20,652 nucleotides of DNA from Chara braunii (Eukaryota > Streptophyta > Charophyceae > Charales > Characeae), in the NCBI GenBank assembly GCA_003427395.1, contig BFEA01000119.1, forward strand, positions 3,159,711-3,180,362. Direction: 5' to 3'. The notes below the pieces were generated by a model, which ran no database searches, was not told the DNA's origin, and worked only from the letters and a program-made list of their open reading frames with translations. Shown here piece after piece: positions 8,857 through 17,515 of this stretch. The first letter of the stretch is position 1, and each line of letters starts with the position of its first letter. A program made the position numbers and the translations under genes.

Positions 8857-8872
8857 GCACCCCCCCCCCCCC
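8857..8872 (-). promoter_or_regulatory. Polypurine tract of element B
   Basis: On the minus strand, 13 consecutive G (plus-strand C run at 8860-8872) are followed by TGC and then the TGTAGGG start of the 3' LTR. A purine run at this position primes plus-strand DNA synthesis in LTR elements. It lies about 90 bp beyond the last coding codon. The position fits; an all-G tract is unusual. Confidence 0.7.
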
Positions 8873-8959
8873 AATTCTCGACGTCCTCGACGAGCGATCT
8901 TGGTGTATCAAAAAAGGTGGGGAATCATTGACTCCTAATCTCTACCCATCAACCCAAGA

Positions 8960-9664
8960 TCATCCTCTTTGTCTTCCCCGGACGCATTTCTTTCGCTTCT
9001 CTTTCTTGCTTCGCTTCTTCTTAGTCATCCTCTTTTTTATCCCTAGGCGTTTCTTTGCTGCGCTCCGTCTCTCCTGGTGGTGATGCTTGTTTTCTCTTTC
9101 TATCGTTAGGACACTTCTAATGACTTGTTTAATATTACGCTTCCTCTCCTTTTTTAATGCAGCCAACTTCACGGCTCCATGCTTCCTTTTCTTCGTGGTT
9201 TTCCGTTGGCTACGTCGGACCCCTAGGACTTTCTCTTGTTTCCTTTTTGAGGGTCTCTTAGAGGACTTCCCTACTTCAGAGATGGAGGTTGCCGTAGGTT
9301 CTTCCGCAGGTTTTTCTAAGTGGTTATCTCAGTGCTTATGGACCGCATCCTTCTTCTTACCCTTTTCCGAACGCCGGATAGCCTCTTTTCGGTCTCTAAA
9401 TACTTTTAAGCGGGCTCCAGACACCGATTCCTTCCATCTTGTGTCATCTAATTCCTCTATCAGGTAGGCTCCGCCCTTTAGTCTCTTAACCACACGGTAG
9501 GGCCCCATCCATCTGTTCGCTAGCTTCCCTGTCCATGTTCTCTCCAATGAGGAGTCGTAGAGCAAAACTAGGCTCCCCGTAGGTATCCCTTCTTGCCTGA
9601 CCCGAAGATTCTTATCCCATCTTTCTTTTATTTTTCCCCTCTGGATCTTTAGCCTCTCCCGTCT
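8960..9664 (-). pseudogene. Integrase C-terminal region and basic tail (pol, element B)
   Basis: This continues integrase after a one-base loss near 9660. The frame reads through LVLLYDSSLERTW and then RWMGPYRVVKRL, the GPY/F-type module found at the C-terminus of many Ty3/gypsy integrases, followed by GGAYLIEELD. After a TAA at 9329-9331 the reading resumes, with a further frame change, into a Lys/Arg-rich tail. Clusters such as KKRMTKKKRSKKEKRKK sit just before the final TGA at 8960-8962. No chromodomain is recognised. The tail could act as a nuclear-localisation or DNA-binding segment (inference). Confidence 0.75.
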
Positions 9665-10413
9665 ATTTGTTTGATTCTTGCGGCGAGCAACTTCTCCCTA
9701 GTTGAGATCTCTTCCCAGTCAATCTTCTGCCAAGAGTCGATATGAAATTCTATAGGTAAGGGGCAATGGCGTTCAAACCATAAGGTGTAGGGCGGGTATC
9801 CCGTAGTTGATCGAACCGTAACGTTATCTGCCCAGACGGCGAATCTCAGATACTTCGACCACTTCTTCTCTTTCCCTTCGCACCATTTGGCGAGCGCGTT
9901 GACTAGAGACCGGTGCCCTCTTTCTACAGGAGCATTAGTTTGAGGATGATATGTCATGGATAGTACTACTTGTAATCCTGCTCTCTGGAGCAAATCCTGA
10001 ACTTCCTTAGCCATAAACTCCGACCCCCTATCCATGACAATCTTCCCTACGCAGCCGTACCGAGTAATATATTCAGTCAGATATCCACTAACTGCTTTAC
10101 CAGTTTTCTGACGTAGTGACCATGCCTCCACAAATCCAGTCAGGTCGTCTCTAATATCCATGATGTAGTTCATCCCTCCTTCTCCCTTGGGCATCTTAAC
10201 TAAGTCTACGTGAACTTTCTGGCCTACCGCTGTCGGATAGAAAGGGAACAAAGGCTCCTTATACTTAACTATAACCCTCTTTTGGCATTCTACGCATGTG
10301 AGACAGTATGATTCTACGTCCTTATATAAACCATCCCACCAGTAGAGGTGTCTAATTTTTTCAAAAGTTCATTTTACTCCTCTATGTCCTCCGACGATGC
10401 CGTCGTGAAGTTA
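9649..10413 (-). pseudogene. Integrase zinc finger and DDE core (pol, element B)
   Basis: Integrase inserts the element's cDNA into the genome. The N-terminal zinc finger is clear: H, six residues, H (HDGIVGGH, about 10380-10405), 29 positions, then CVEC. It is interrupted by a TGA at 10369-10371 and preceded by a TAA at 10411-10413. From 10251 the catalytic core is open for 200 codons with HVDLVKMP (first Asp), VMDRGSEF (second Asp) and NAPVERGHRS (Glu). The second Asp and the Glu are 35 residues apart, the canonical D,D-35-E spacing. YHPQTNAPVERGH is typical of Ty3/gypsy integrases. The frame ends at 9649 after a shift. Confidence 0.88.
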
Positions 10414-11210
10414 CGCTATTATCTCCCTGCGCTCGCCCTCATCACAGAGCACTCTCATTGGCATTCCGTTTTTAGGTGGTCTCTTAAAGAGGTGCCCCGC
10501 CTTGAAGCAATATTGTTGAGCCTCCTTCCTAAGTCTGTCATCCAACTCGATTTCGCCTATAAAATACCGCCCTATCTTATGATACTTACCAATGTAAAAA
10601 TTCTCTAGGAATAAGGAAGTTCCTCCTGCACTACGCTCCATCTTTAAGGAACTGATCTCCATTTGTAAAAATTTGTCAATACCACTAGGCGACCCTAGGT
10701 CTCCATCTTTTAGTGGAATTCGCGAGAGGCCATCGACAATTGAATTCTTAGCACCGGATATTCGCTCCACTTCATAGTCAAACATCCGTATATGCATTAG
10801 TCACCTGGTGATCGTAGGGTCTGTCAATGAGAAGTCTTTTTACAAGACGGCCGCCACCGCTGTCGGATCGACCTGCAGTACGAACCTTCGCCCGTAAATA
10901 TAATATCGGAAAACATTTAAACAGTTCAACACTCCGACAACTTCTTTCTTAAACTGTGAGTAGTTCCTCTCGGTGGCGTTTAAGGTTTTACTCTCGAACC
11001 TCAAGGGCCCCTCGTTGCCAGTCTGGTCCTTTTAAGGCAAGACTACACCAACGGAGGCAGGTCCCGCGTCCGTACATACCACAAATGACTGATTTTCCTC
11101 GTCTTCAAAGTAAGGGACTCCAAGGACTTGACCTCCTTCCTTAAACTCATCCTTTAGCGTTCTTACTGTATTTTCCTGTTCACTCGTCCATTCCCACTCC
11201 ACTCCTTTGC
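10414..11210 (-). pseudogene. RNase H domain and connection to integrase (pol, element B)
   Basis: RNase H degrades the RNA strand of the RNA/DNA hybrid during reverse transcription. The frame shows VVCTDAGPASVGVVLP (first catalytic Asp), then ESKTLNATERNYSQFKKE (catalytic Glu) and LQVDPTAVA (catalytic Asp). It ends with the conserved DGLSR motif of Ty3/gypsy elements. Stops interrupt it at 11032-11034 (TAA), 10840-10842 (TAA) and 10801-10803 (TGA). The following 90 residues link to the integrase finger and are not otherwise recognised. Confidence 0.85.
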
Positions 11211-12125
11211 GCAAGAACTTTCTTAACGGCTCGGTCTTCCCAACATGTCTTTTTATGAAATTTCTCCAGAATCCGACCACCCCTAGGAACTGGCGTATGT
11301 CAGTAATGTGTCGTAGGGGAGTAGACCAGTTCATAAGCTTTTCTAACTTTGTCGGGTCCGACCGTCCGTCATCCTTGTCACAGATATATCCCAATATCTT
11401 TATAGAGGAGACTGCCCACCTGCTTTTTGTCCCGCTTACCGTGAGGTTCGTATTCTCTAACTTCATTAGTACTTGCTTGATATCTTTATAGAGGAGACTG
11501 CCCACCTGTATTCCTCTAACTTCCTCACTCCAGGTCTCACCTTTGTCTCATGTCTCTCGTACGGTCCTTTGATCGGGAAGTCGTCCAGGGAAATCTCTAC
11601 CAAATTTGGTATAAGTTCCCCCAGAACGGTCACCACTGCTCTCTAAAAGACTGCAACACCATTAGTCCACCCCATCGACACCACCATCACTTGGACAGCC
11701 CTAACGGCATATGCATCGCAGTTAGATGCCGGTCTCGGTGGTGAAGCGGAATCTCATCATAGCCCGAGAAAAGGTCGCAGATTTAATAAATTGAACGTCC
11801 AGTTGAGCCTTCGGATAGGAGATCCGCATTTGGGATAGACCCAACGTCCCTCACCGTGACCTTATTTGTCTTCTATAAGTCTTGTATCCATCGTAGCTTT
11901 CCGTTTGATTTTCTTATGAAGAACCACCGATTGGCGTAGGCGCTCTCACAAGGCTCTGCTACGAACGTCCTTATCTTCTTCCTCAGGAAGTCTACTATCA
12001 TCTCCTTTTCCTTCTGCGCACATTTTCAACCCGCGTCATTCCACGGATCATGAGGGACCGTATAGATTCTTGCAGGCTTAACATATCTCGGATATATTCG
12101 CCCTCTCTCTGCGTCACAAAAAACT
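11211..12125 (-). pseudogene. Reverse transcriptase domain (pol, element B), heavily broken
   Basis: RT copies element RNA into DNA. Reading right to left: VPHDPWND, then SAYANRWFFIRKSNGKLRWI (fingers), VTVRDVGSIPNADLL, ICDLFSGYDEIPL (palm, first Asp), HLTAMHMPLG, MGWTNGVAVF, and SLDDFPIKGP, the active-site pair equivalent to YxDD. Next come LTVSGTKSRW and ILGYICDKDDG, and the thumb DIRQFLGVVGFWRNFIKRHV. Lesions: TGA 12026-12028, TAG 11873-11875, TAA 11783-11785, TAG 11643-11645, a one-base loss near 11699, and a 29-bp duplication (11394-11422 and 11480-11508) that scrambles the frame. The catalytic Asp pair survives, but no functional protein is possible. Confidence 0.88.
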
Positions 12126-12482
12126 ACTGCTTTGTCGCATGCTCTTAATGTCTCTATTATCAGTTATTTCCTTCTCAGGTATATTCTCATCGCCTATATC
12201 CATTCCCTTTATCCTGTCTTCCGTAATTCTCTGCCTTTCAGTAGCCTTTCGTTCTCTGATCATCTGAGTAATTTCTTCTTCAGTGATGCCTATTTCCCCG
12301 GTCCTATCACGGCTGACCGCGACTGGCTTGATTTTTTGGGCTACAGTTTTGTATCTCTTTTCCCCGCCGTGTGGGGGAATTCCTCCTAAAAAAAGAGGTT
12401 TATGCACCCTCCGAACTCATCATCATCAACCTCTTTCGCGTAAACTGTTCCGTCGACAACATACTTATTCTCTAGGTCCTCG
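12126..12482 (-). pseudogene. Protease-RT linker (pol, element B)
   Basis: This joins protease to RT. A frame from 12407 reads HGGEKRYKTVAQKIKPVAV, then a charged helix rich in Glu/Arg (EEEITQMIRERKATERQR). It shifts near 12140 into RACDKAVVFCDAERGRIYP, which leads directly into the RT. Upstream, EVEDLENKYVVDGTVYAKEV lies in a different frame at about 12410-12470. These compensating frame changes suggest small indels in an originally continuous polyprotein. No enzymatic domain is expected here. Confidence 0.65.
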
Positions 12483-13376
12483 ACTTCAATCCTTTTGCCT
12501 TTTCACTTTATGGGGTCCCAGAGTAAGCTCCTCAGATATCATCTGGCAACTTCTCGTTTTTAGTTGTCCTCTATTTTGTAAGGAAATCTTATGGCGCTTG
12601 TCAAATTCGTTAACGGTCTTCAGGGTGACCCTGCTACCTTGGGGTCCGTCTATGGTGACCGTTTGGCTTCCATCCCGCTTGTTCTCAGTGGTGGCGTTGA
12701 CCCGTGTCAGCCATGTCCTTCCAAGGATTATTTCTGACGAACAATGCTCAACTGTGAAAACGGGCACGGTGGCCTCTACGCCAGCGACCACTATCTTTGC
12801 TTTATGGCATACCCCAACCGCAGGCTACTTGAGCTTGTTAGCGGACACCATGGTCATAGCCACGCCCATGTTTACCTTTAAGCCAAGCTTTCGGGCCACC
12901 TTATCCTCACAGACGGTGGACTCGGCTCCGTCATCGACTATAGCTTCCATCCCTATCCCATTCACGGTGACGTTCAATTTTCCACTACCAAGGACGTAAA
13001 AGTAATCGTCTCCACCTTCACTGGTCTCCAACTGTTCGCCTTCTCCTTTTTCTGCCGCTAGAACTGAGGTGTTCACTTCCCCCTTCTGTTCTCCAGAAGT
13101 TATCTCTGGTAGCAGTACTTCAGTTTTCTTCATCATTCCTATTAATTCATCCCTCGCCGGGCCACAGCCCGCTATGAATTCCTTGAGGGTGATACGGATA
13201 GGCATATCCACGACCCTCCTCATGGGTTCCCTTAAATCGACTTCGTCCAGCGAGCTTTTCAGCTGAAACTTCTTGGCCGCTCTTTTTCTAGGGGATTGAG
13301 GTGACTTTGGCGACTCCATTTGCTCATCCGTCATAGGTTGATCCTGATCCTCTTTCTTCCCCCACCCTCGCCCCAA
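12483..13376 (-). pseudogene. Retropepsin-like aspartic protease region (pol, element B)
   Basis: The protease would cleave the polyprotein during particle maturation. About 110 charged, linker-like residues (SPKSPQSPRKRAAKK and similar) precede the domain. It begins KLNVTVNGIGMEAIVDDGAEST, where the retropepsin active site D-(T/S)-G-A appears as D-D-G-A. It continues VARKLGLKVNMGVAMTMVSA and ends with EIILGRTWLTRVNA, the conserved ILG motif. A TAG at 12825-12827 interrupts the frame between the two halves; the following PAVGVCHKAKIVV is in the same frame, so it is a point mutation. The frame ends at 12486. Confidence 0.78.
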
Positions 13377-13698
13377 ATTTACACCCTAAAGACGTCAAGC
13401 ATAGGAGAGTGTGGCAACGGCGGGCAGTCTCTATCACCAGATACCTCCACTCCTCCTCGGACAAGTACAGTCTGACGTTTACTTCCGCACGAAGAGGCTC
13501 ACTAGCTCTATCCCTTCTAACACACACTCCAGGCTCTGTCTCGATTCTTACCCACAGGAAGATGCCCTCTCGTATCACCAGGCCTCGTTGCCCCCCCGAC
13601 CTATATTTGCTTGACCCTTCCAACGGAAAACTGATGACGTCACATGAGCCGCCCCGCTCGACTAGACGCACTTGATATGCCGATTCAATATAGACCAT
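13324..13698 (-). CDS. Unrecognised ORF upstream of protease in element B
   Basis: A 124-codon frame beginning ATG at 13696-13698, with a TGA three codons before it. It is rich in Arg and Glu: REGIFLWVRIETEPG, then EVNVRLYLSEEEWRYLVIE and TARRCHTLLCLTSLGCKFG. I recognise no Gag, zinc-knuckle or enzymatic motif. It overlaps the protease frame by about 50 bases in the +1 frame near 13380. It is probably the N-terminal part of Pol, separated by an indel or a frameshift site. It could instead be a remnant of a Gag C-terminus, though no CCHC knuckle is present. Confidence 0.5.
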   Translation of the reverse strand: MVYIESAYQVRLVERGGSCDVISFPLEGSSKYRSGGQRGLVIREGIFLWVRIETEPGVCVRRDRASEPLRAEVNVRLYLSEEEWRYLVIETARRCHTLLCLTSLGCKFGARVGEERGSGSTYDG

Positions 13699-15040
13699 TC
13701 CTAATCAAGATACGATGGTCCCTCTCAATATATCTCTCCCGGTGTCACCCTCAGACTGTTGAGCTCACAGACCCCCACGACAGGCCTCCTCTGATCACCC
13801 CTGTATCCCTTCAAGACGTCAACAGGCCTAGGAGAGAACCGGCCTCTGGCATATCTCTCCCTACCCTCATGTCAAGAAGGAGGTCGGATCAATGTGCCAT
13901 CATCGCTGACCAACCTTCCCTGCCCCGACCTGAGCACGAGCTGGCCAACTCCTATGCCCTAGGGTGGACCGAAGTCACACGCGAACAAGTAGGCGGTGTC
14001 TCACTCGTGAATCCTCACTCCTACCCATGCCTCTACTCGGCCTACCTCAAGCATGGTCTCACCCCGACACGTGCTGTGGTTTAACCCTCCCAGCTATCCA
14101 TCGAGATCAACTAGCCTGTCTGGTCCGTTCCCAGCTCCTTGCAAATCCGGGGCGCTTCTCCCCTCCCCTTCAATCCCTGCAGTTCATCCCCTGCTCACGA
14201 TTTTCGATCTTAGAATCGATATCAGGGTAGACTGACGAAAGAGTAGGAAAAATCACAGTCACCCCTTTCAATCACAAGGATACAACAGGAAAAAAATGCA
14301 TGAAAGACCACAAAAAATGCAGGAATCAACGAAATCACGAAATGCAGATATCACAATTTCACCGGAGAACGTCGATCACAGTCGGTACAGTGTCTCCTGC
14401 CTGCTCATGCACCTACCCCCCCTCGACGTCTCACTGGGGCATGTCGATCGCTGGTTAGCTGGGCGTTCGTCGTCTGTTATCTGCTCTGCTCTAGTCGTAT
14501 TCCTCTCCTGGCCCTCTCACGTCCCCGCGGTTACAGGCGGACTAAAGTCCCGAGAGGCAGCCTTCCCCGACAACGGCGTCACTGTCGACCGGTAGAATGG
14601 CTCTGCCGGCACGCCGCCCAAACCCTATGCCTCGCGCCGCGTCTGTCACCCGCGGGAGGGCTGGCCGGGGCTACTGTAACCTGCACATACCACGTCAGTC
14701 CACATCCACAAATACAAGGGCAGCGACAGATCGAAGCAAAATGCGCAAGCGAATCACAAGTCACCGTCTGGGAGAACAGTCCAAAATAATAAGGTGTAAA
14801 ATACTAGTTCCAGCCTCGACCATATGCCTCATCCCTATGTCTGGAAAATCCGTTTGGGTGTCTATGGACCTAGTCATCCGCCTAGGCCTGACCCTCCTCC
14901 CGACTGCGTGTCGCCGGTAACGGGCCCGTTGGTTCCAAGAAACAGTGCTAGAACTCTCCGTATCCGCAGTCGCCTCTCTCGCCCACTGGGGCCAAAGCTC
15001 GAGGTCTACCTTAACCATGCCTCCAAGGGCCCGTTCGAAA
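13699..15040 (-). other. Internal leader of element B, no gag found
   Basis: 1.34 kb between the 5' LTR and the first pol frame, where gag would be expected. The minus strand shows no frame longer than about 95 codons and no Gag or zinc-knuckle motif. The longest, 14761-15046, begins with TTG inside the LTR and is unrecognised. No canonical TGG-starting PBS follows the LTR end; the minus strand reads TTTCGAACGGGCCC. Gag is therefore missing or too decayed to see. Confidence 0.6.
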
Positions 15041-15079
15041 TGTGCCAATCGCGGAAGTCCGGTTCAGAATGCGCCTCTT

Positions 15080-15790
15080 CAAAAGCACCTCTTCACGCTG
15101 TGCCCCTTCGGCTGGCCCGGTTCAAGAAATGTACCTCTTCAAAAGTACCCCCTCGCGATGTTCCCCTTCTGCTGGCCCGGTTCAGGAAAGTGCCTCTTCA
15201 AAGTACCTCATTACGGTGTGTCCCTTCGGATGGGCCCGGTTCAGGAAAGTCCCTAATCAAAGCTAGGTTACCAATGGTCCGGGGGCCGGTCGTCTCCCCC
15301 AGACGTCTCCCCATACATCCGGTACCCCCGTCGTCCGGAAAACAATTATTTTTTTTCAATTTTTTTTTTCCGTTCGGTTTTTTATTTTTAACTTATGATT
15401 GGATGCGAATTTGAACATGACTCCAAGGCAAAAGTTGCTTGTATTGTTATGCTACATAACATATATTTTTTTCAGGTTTTTCTGAGAGCTTTGTTTTTTT
15501 TTTTTTTTTTTTTTTTTTGCCCTAGGAAGGACATACCCTGTCCGGTCGGACGTTCGACCAGACGTCCGCTCGGACATCCCGGACGGTCAAGGGGGTCCCG
15601 GACGTCCAATCCAACAACCTCACTTCTAAGTACCTTTTCACGATGTGTCCCTTCGGATGGCCCAGTTCAGGAAAGTATCTCTTCAAGGTACCTCTTTACG
15701 AAGTGTCCCTTCGGATGGCCCAGTTCACCAAAGTACCTCTTCAAAGTACCTCTTCAAAGTACGTCTTCACGATGAGCCCCCCTCGGAAAT
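15080..15790. repeat. ~58-bp minisatellite of right LTR, split by an insertion
   Basis: Unit markers lie at 15108, 15168 and 15226 (60 and 58 bp), then, after the inserted segment, at 15653, 15711 and 15783. The unit sequence is that of 6008-6340. Confidence 0.88.
15251..15628. mobile_element. Nested ~350-bp insertion in the 5' LTR, unclassified
   Basis: Absent from the left LTR, so inserted after element B integrated. The core (about 15342-15520) is strikingly AT-rich, with several T runs including 25 T at 15494-15518. GC-rich arms contain GTCCGG/CCGGAC motifs and a GGTCG…CGACC hairpin. Candidate ends are AGGTT (15265-15269) and AACCT (15616-15620), which are inverted. Both flanks resemble the target CTTCTTCAAAG, hinting at a degraded target duplication. 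No coding capacity; possibly a MITE-like element (inference). Confidence 0.55.
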
Positions 15791-16099
15791 GTGCCTCTTC
15801 AGAAGTGCCTCTTCGGGAAGCCCGGCTCGGAAATGTGCCTCTCCTGGAAGCCGGGCTCGGAAATGTGCCTCTTCAAAAGTGCCTCTTCGAGAAAATACCT
15901 GTTCGAAATATACCCCTTCGGAACGTGCCTCTTAGAGATATACCTCTTCGGGGTGCATTGGAATGCAGCTTGTTGGGATGCGCCTATAGTGTCCGTCCGT
16001 GCGCTCTTGAGTGCGCCCTGTTGGTGTGCACCCTTAGTGTCCCGTCTATGTTTCCGTTGCCCCTGGAATGAGTCCGCCTCGACCCGTGTTCCGACTGCG

Positions 16100-16495
16100 C
16101 CCCAAAAGCCCGTTACGCTTACGCTTAGTGGTTTGACCGCGCCCAATAGGCCCGTTACGCTCAGTGGTCTGACCGCGTCCAAAAGAGCCGGTCTGCCCGG
16201 TGATCTAGTCGCGTTCAAAGAGCTCGCTCAGCCTGATGATCTGAACCACTATCAGAGAGTCCGTTCAACCAGGTAATCCGAAGGCGCGCTCAAATGGCCC
16301 GTTAGGCCTGGTGGTCTGACTGCGCCCAATAGGCCCAGTCCGCCAGGTGGTCTGACTACCCCCAGTAGGCCCGGTCCGCCCGATGATCTGATCGCGCCCC
16401 ATAGGCCCCTTCCGCTCGGTTATCTAACCGCGCCCAATAGGCCCCTTCCGCTCGGTGGTCTGACAACGCCCAAAAGGCCCGTTATGCCCAGGCTC
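16100..16495. repeat. ~36-bp minisatellite of right LTR
   Basis: Counterpart of 6600-6950 with the same CGCGCCCAATAGG and GTGGTCTGA motifs. It carries one or two more units around 16320-16460, showing copy-number change between the two LTRs. Confidence 0.85.
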
Positions 16496-16650
16496 CGTCC
16501 GATGATCCGTCAGTCCCCTGACGGCCTGTCCCGCGGGTTCCCCTTGCCCCGCTGTGCATGCTCGACGACCCGTCCCGCTGACCCCTTCTCCTGACCTCCT
16601 GTGTGCAGGGGTGCGCATTGTCACGCGTCGCCCCCCCCCGTCTGCTCCTG

Positions 16651-17110
16651 CAAGTGTGCACGTGCGCGAACAGCACCACACGATGTCCCCCGTCTGTCCC
16701 CTGCGCGCAACAGCGCGCGCAATCCCTCGCTGATCCCCGCAGGCACGCTGATGTGCGCTAGCGCGTGCGGCTCACGCCTGCGTCCCTGTCAACCGTGTGC
16801 AGGTGCGCGCCAGTGCGCGCGGCTCCTATGCGCCGTAGGCAGGTGCGCACTAGTGCGTGCAGCCCCCGCCGGCTTCCACAAGTGTGCAGGTGCGCGGACA
16901 GCAACGCATGATGTCCCCCGTCGGTCCCCGCAAGGGCGTAAGTGTGCGCGCAGCAACGCGCGCAATCCCTCGCTGATCCCGCAGGCGCGCTGGTGTGCGC
17001 TAGCGCTCGCGGCTCCCGCTTGCGTCCCTGTCCACCGTGCGGAGGTGCGCGCCAGTGCGCGCGACTCCTATCTACCTTAAGCGGCTGCGCACTAGTGTGC
17101 GCCGCCCCCG
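16651..17110. repeat. ~228-bp duplicated unit of right LTR
   Basis: CAAGTGTGCA recurs at 16651 and 16879. The first unit is shortened compared with the left LTR, lacking most of a CCGCAAGGGCGTAAGTGTG segment. Otherwise it is the same duplication as 7102-7588. Confidence 0.82.
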
Positions 17111-17164
17111 CCTGCTTCGCGATCTGCGGTGCGCGGGCGTATGCGGGTGCGCACGACTGTCCCC

Positions 17165-17515
17165 GCTGCTCCCGCCTCCAGATCGTTGGTGCGCACAGGT
17201 GCGCGCGGCCCTCCCCGCTGCTCCTGTCGACTGCGCGTGGGTGTTCGTGGGTGCGCACAGCCCTCCACACTGCTCCTGTCGATTGCGAGCGAGTGTGCGC
17301 GGGTACGTGCAGCTCTCCCCGCGGCTCCTGTCTTGCGCGCATGGTTGTGCACGGGTGCGTGCGACCGTCCCTGCTGTTCCTGTCGACTGCGCGTGGGTGT
17401 GCGCGGGTGCGCGTGACCCTCCCCGCTGCTCCGGTCGACTGCGCGTGAGTGTGCGTGGGTACGCGCAGCTCCCCCGCTGCTCCGACCTCCCGTGCGCGGA
17501 CGCGCGCTGATCCGC
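17165..17515. repeat. 52-bp minisatellite of right LTR
   Basis: GCTGCTCC-type markers fall at 17165, 17217, 17269, 17321, 17373, 17425 and 17476, a strict 52-bp period. Unit order corresponds to the left array, so the array existed before the element inserted. Confidence 0.9.

Noticed and set aside
13632-13639. TGACGTCA palindrome as a bZIP site
   Set aside because: A single 8-bp match inside the ORF upstream of protease, with no supporting promoter context.
15001-15040. Search for a PBS directly after the 5' LTR of element B
   Set aside because: The minus strand reads TTTCGAACGGGCCCTTGGAGG with no TGG at the LTR edge. The nearest TGG is about 15 bases in, and what follows it does not match a plausible tRNA 3' end.
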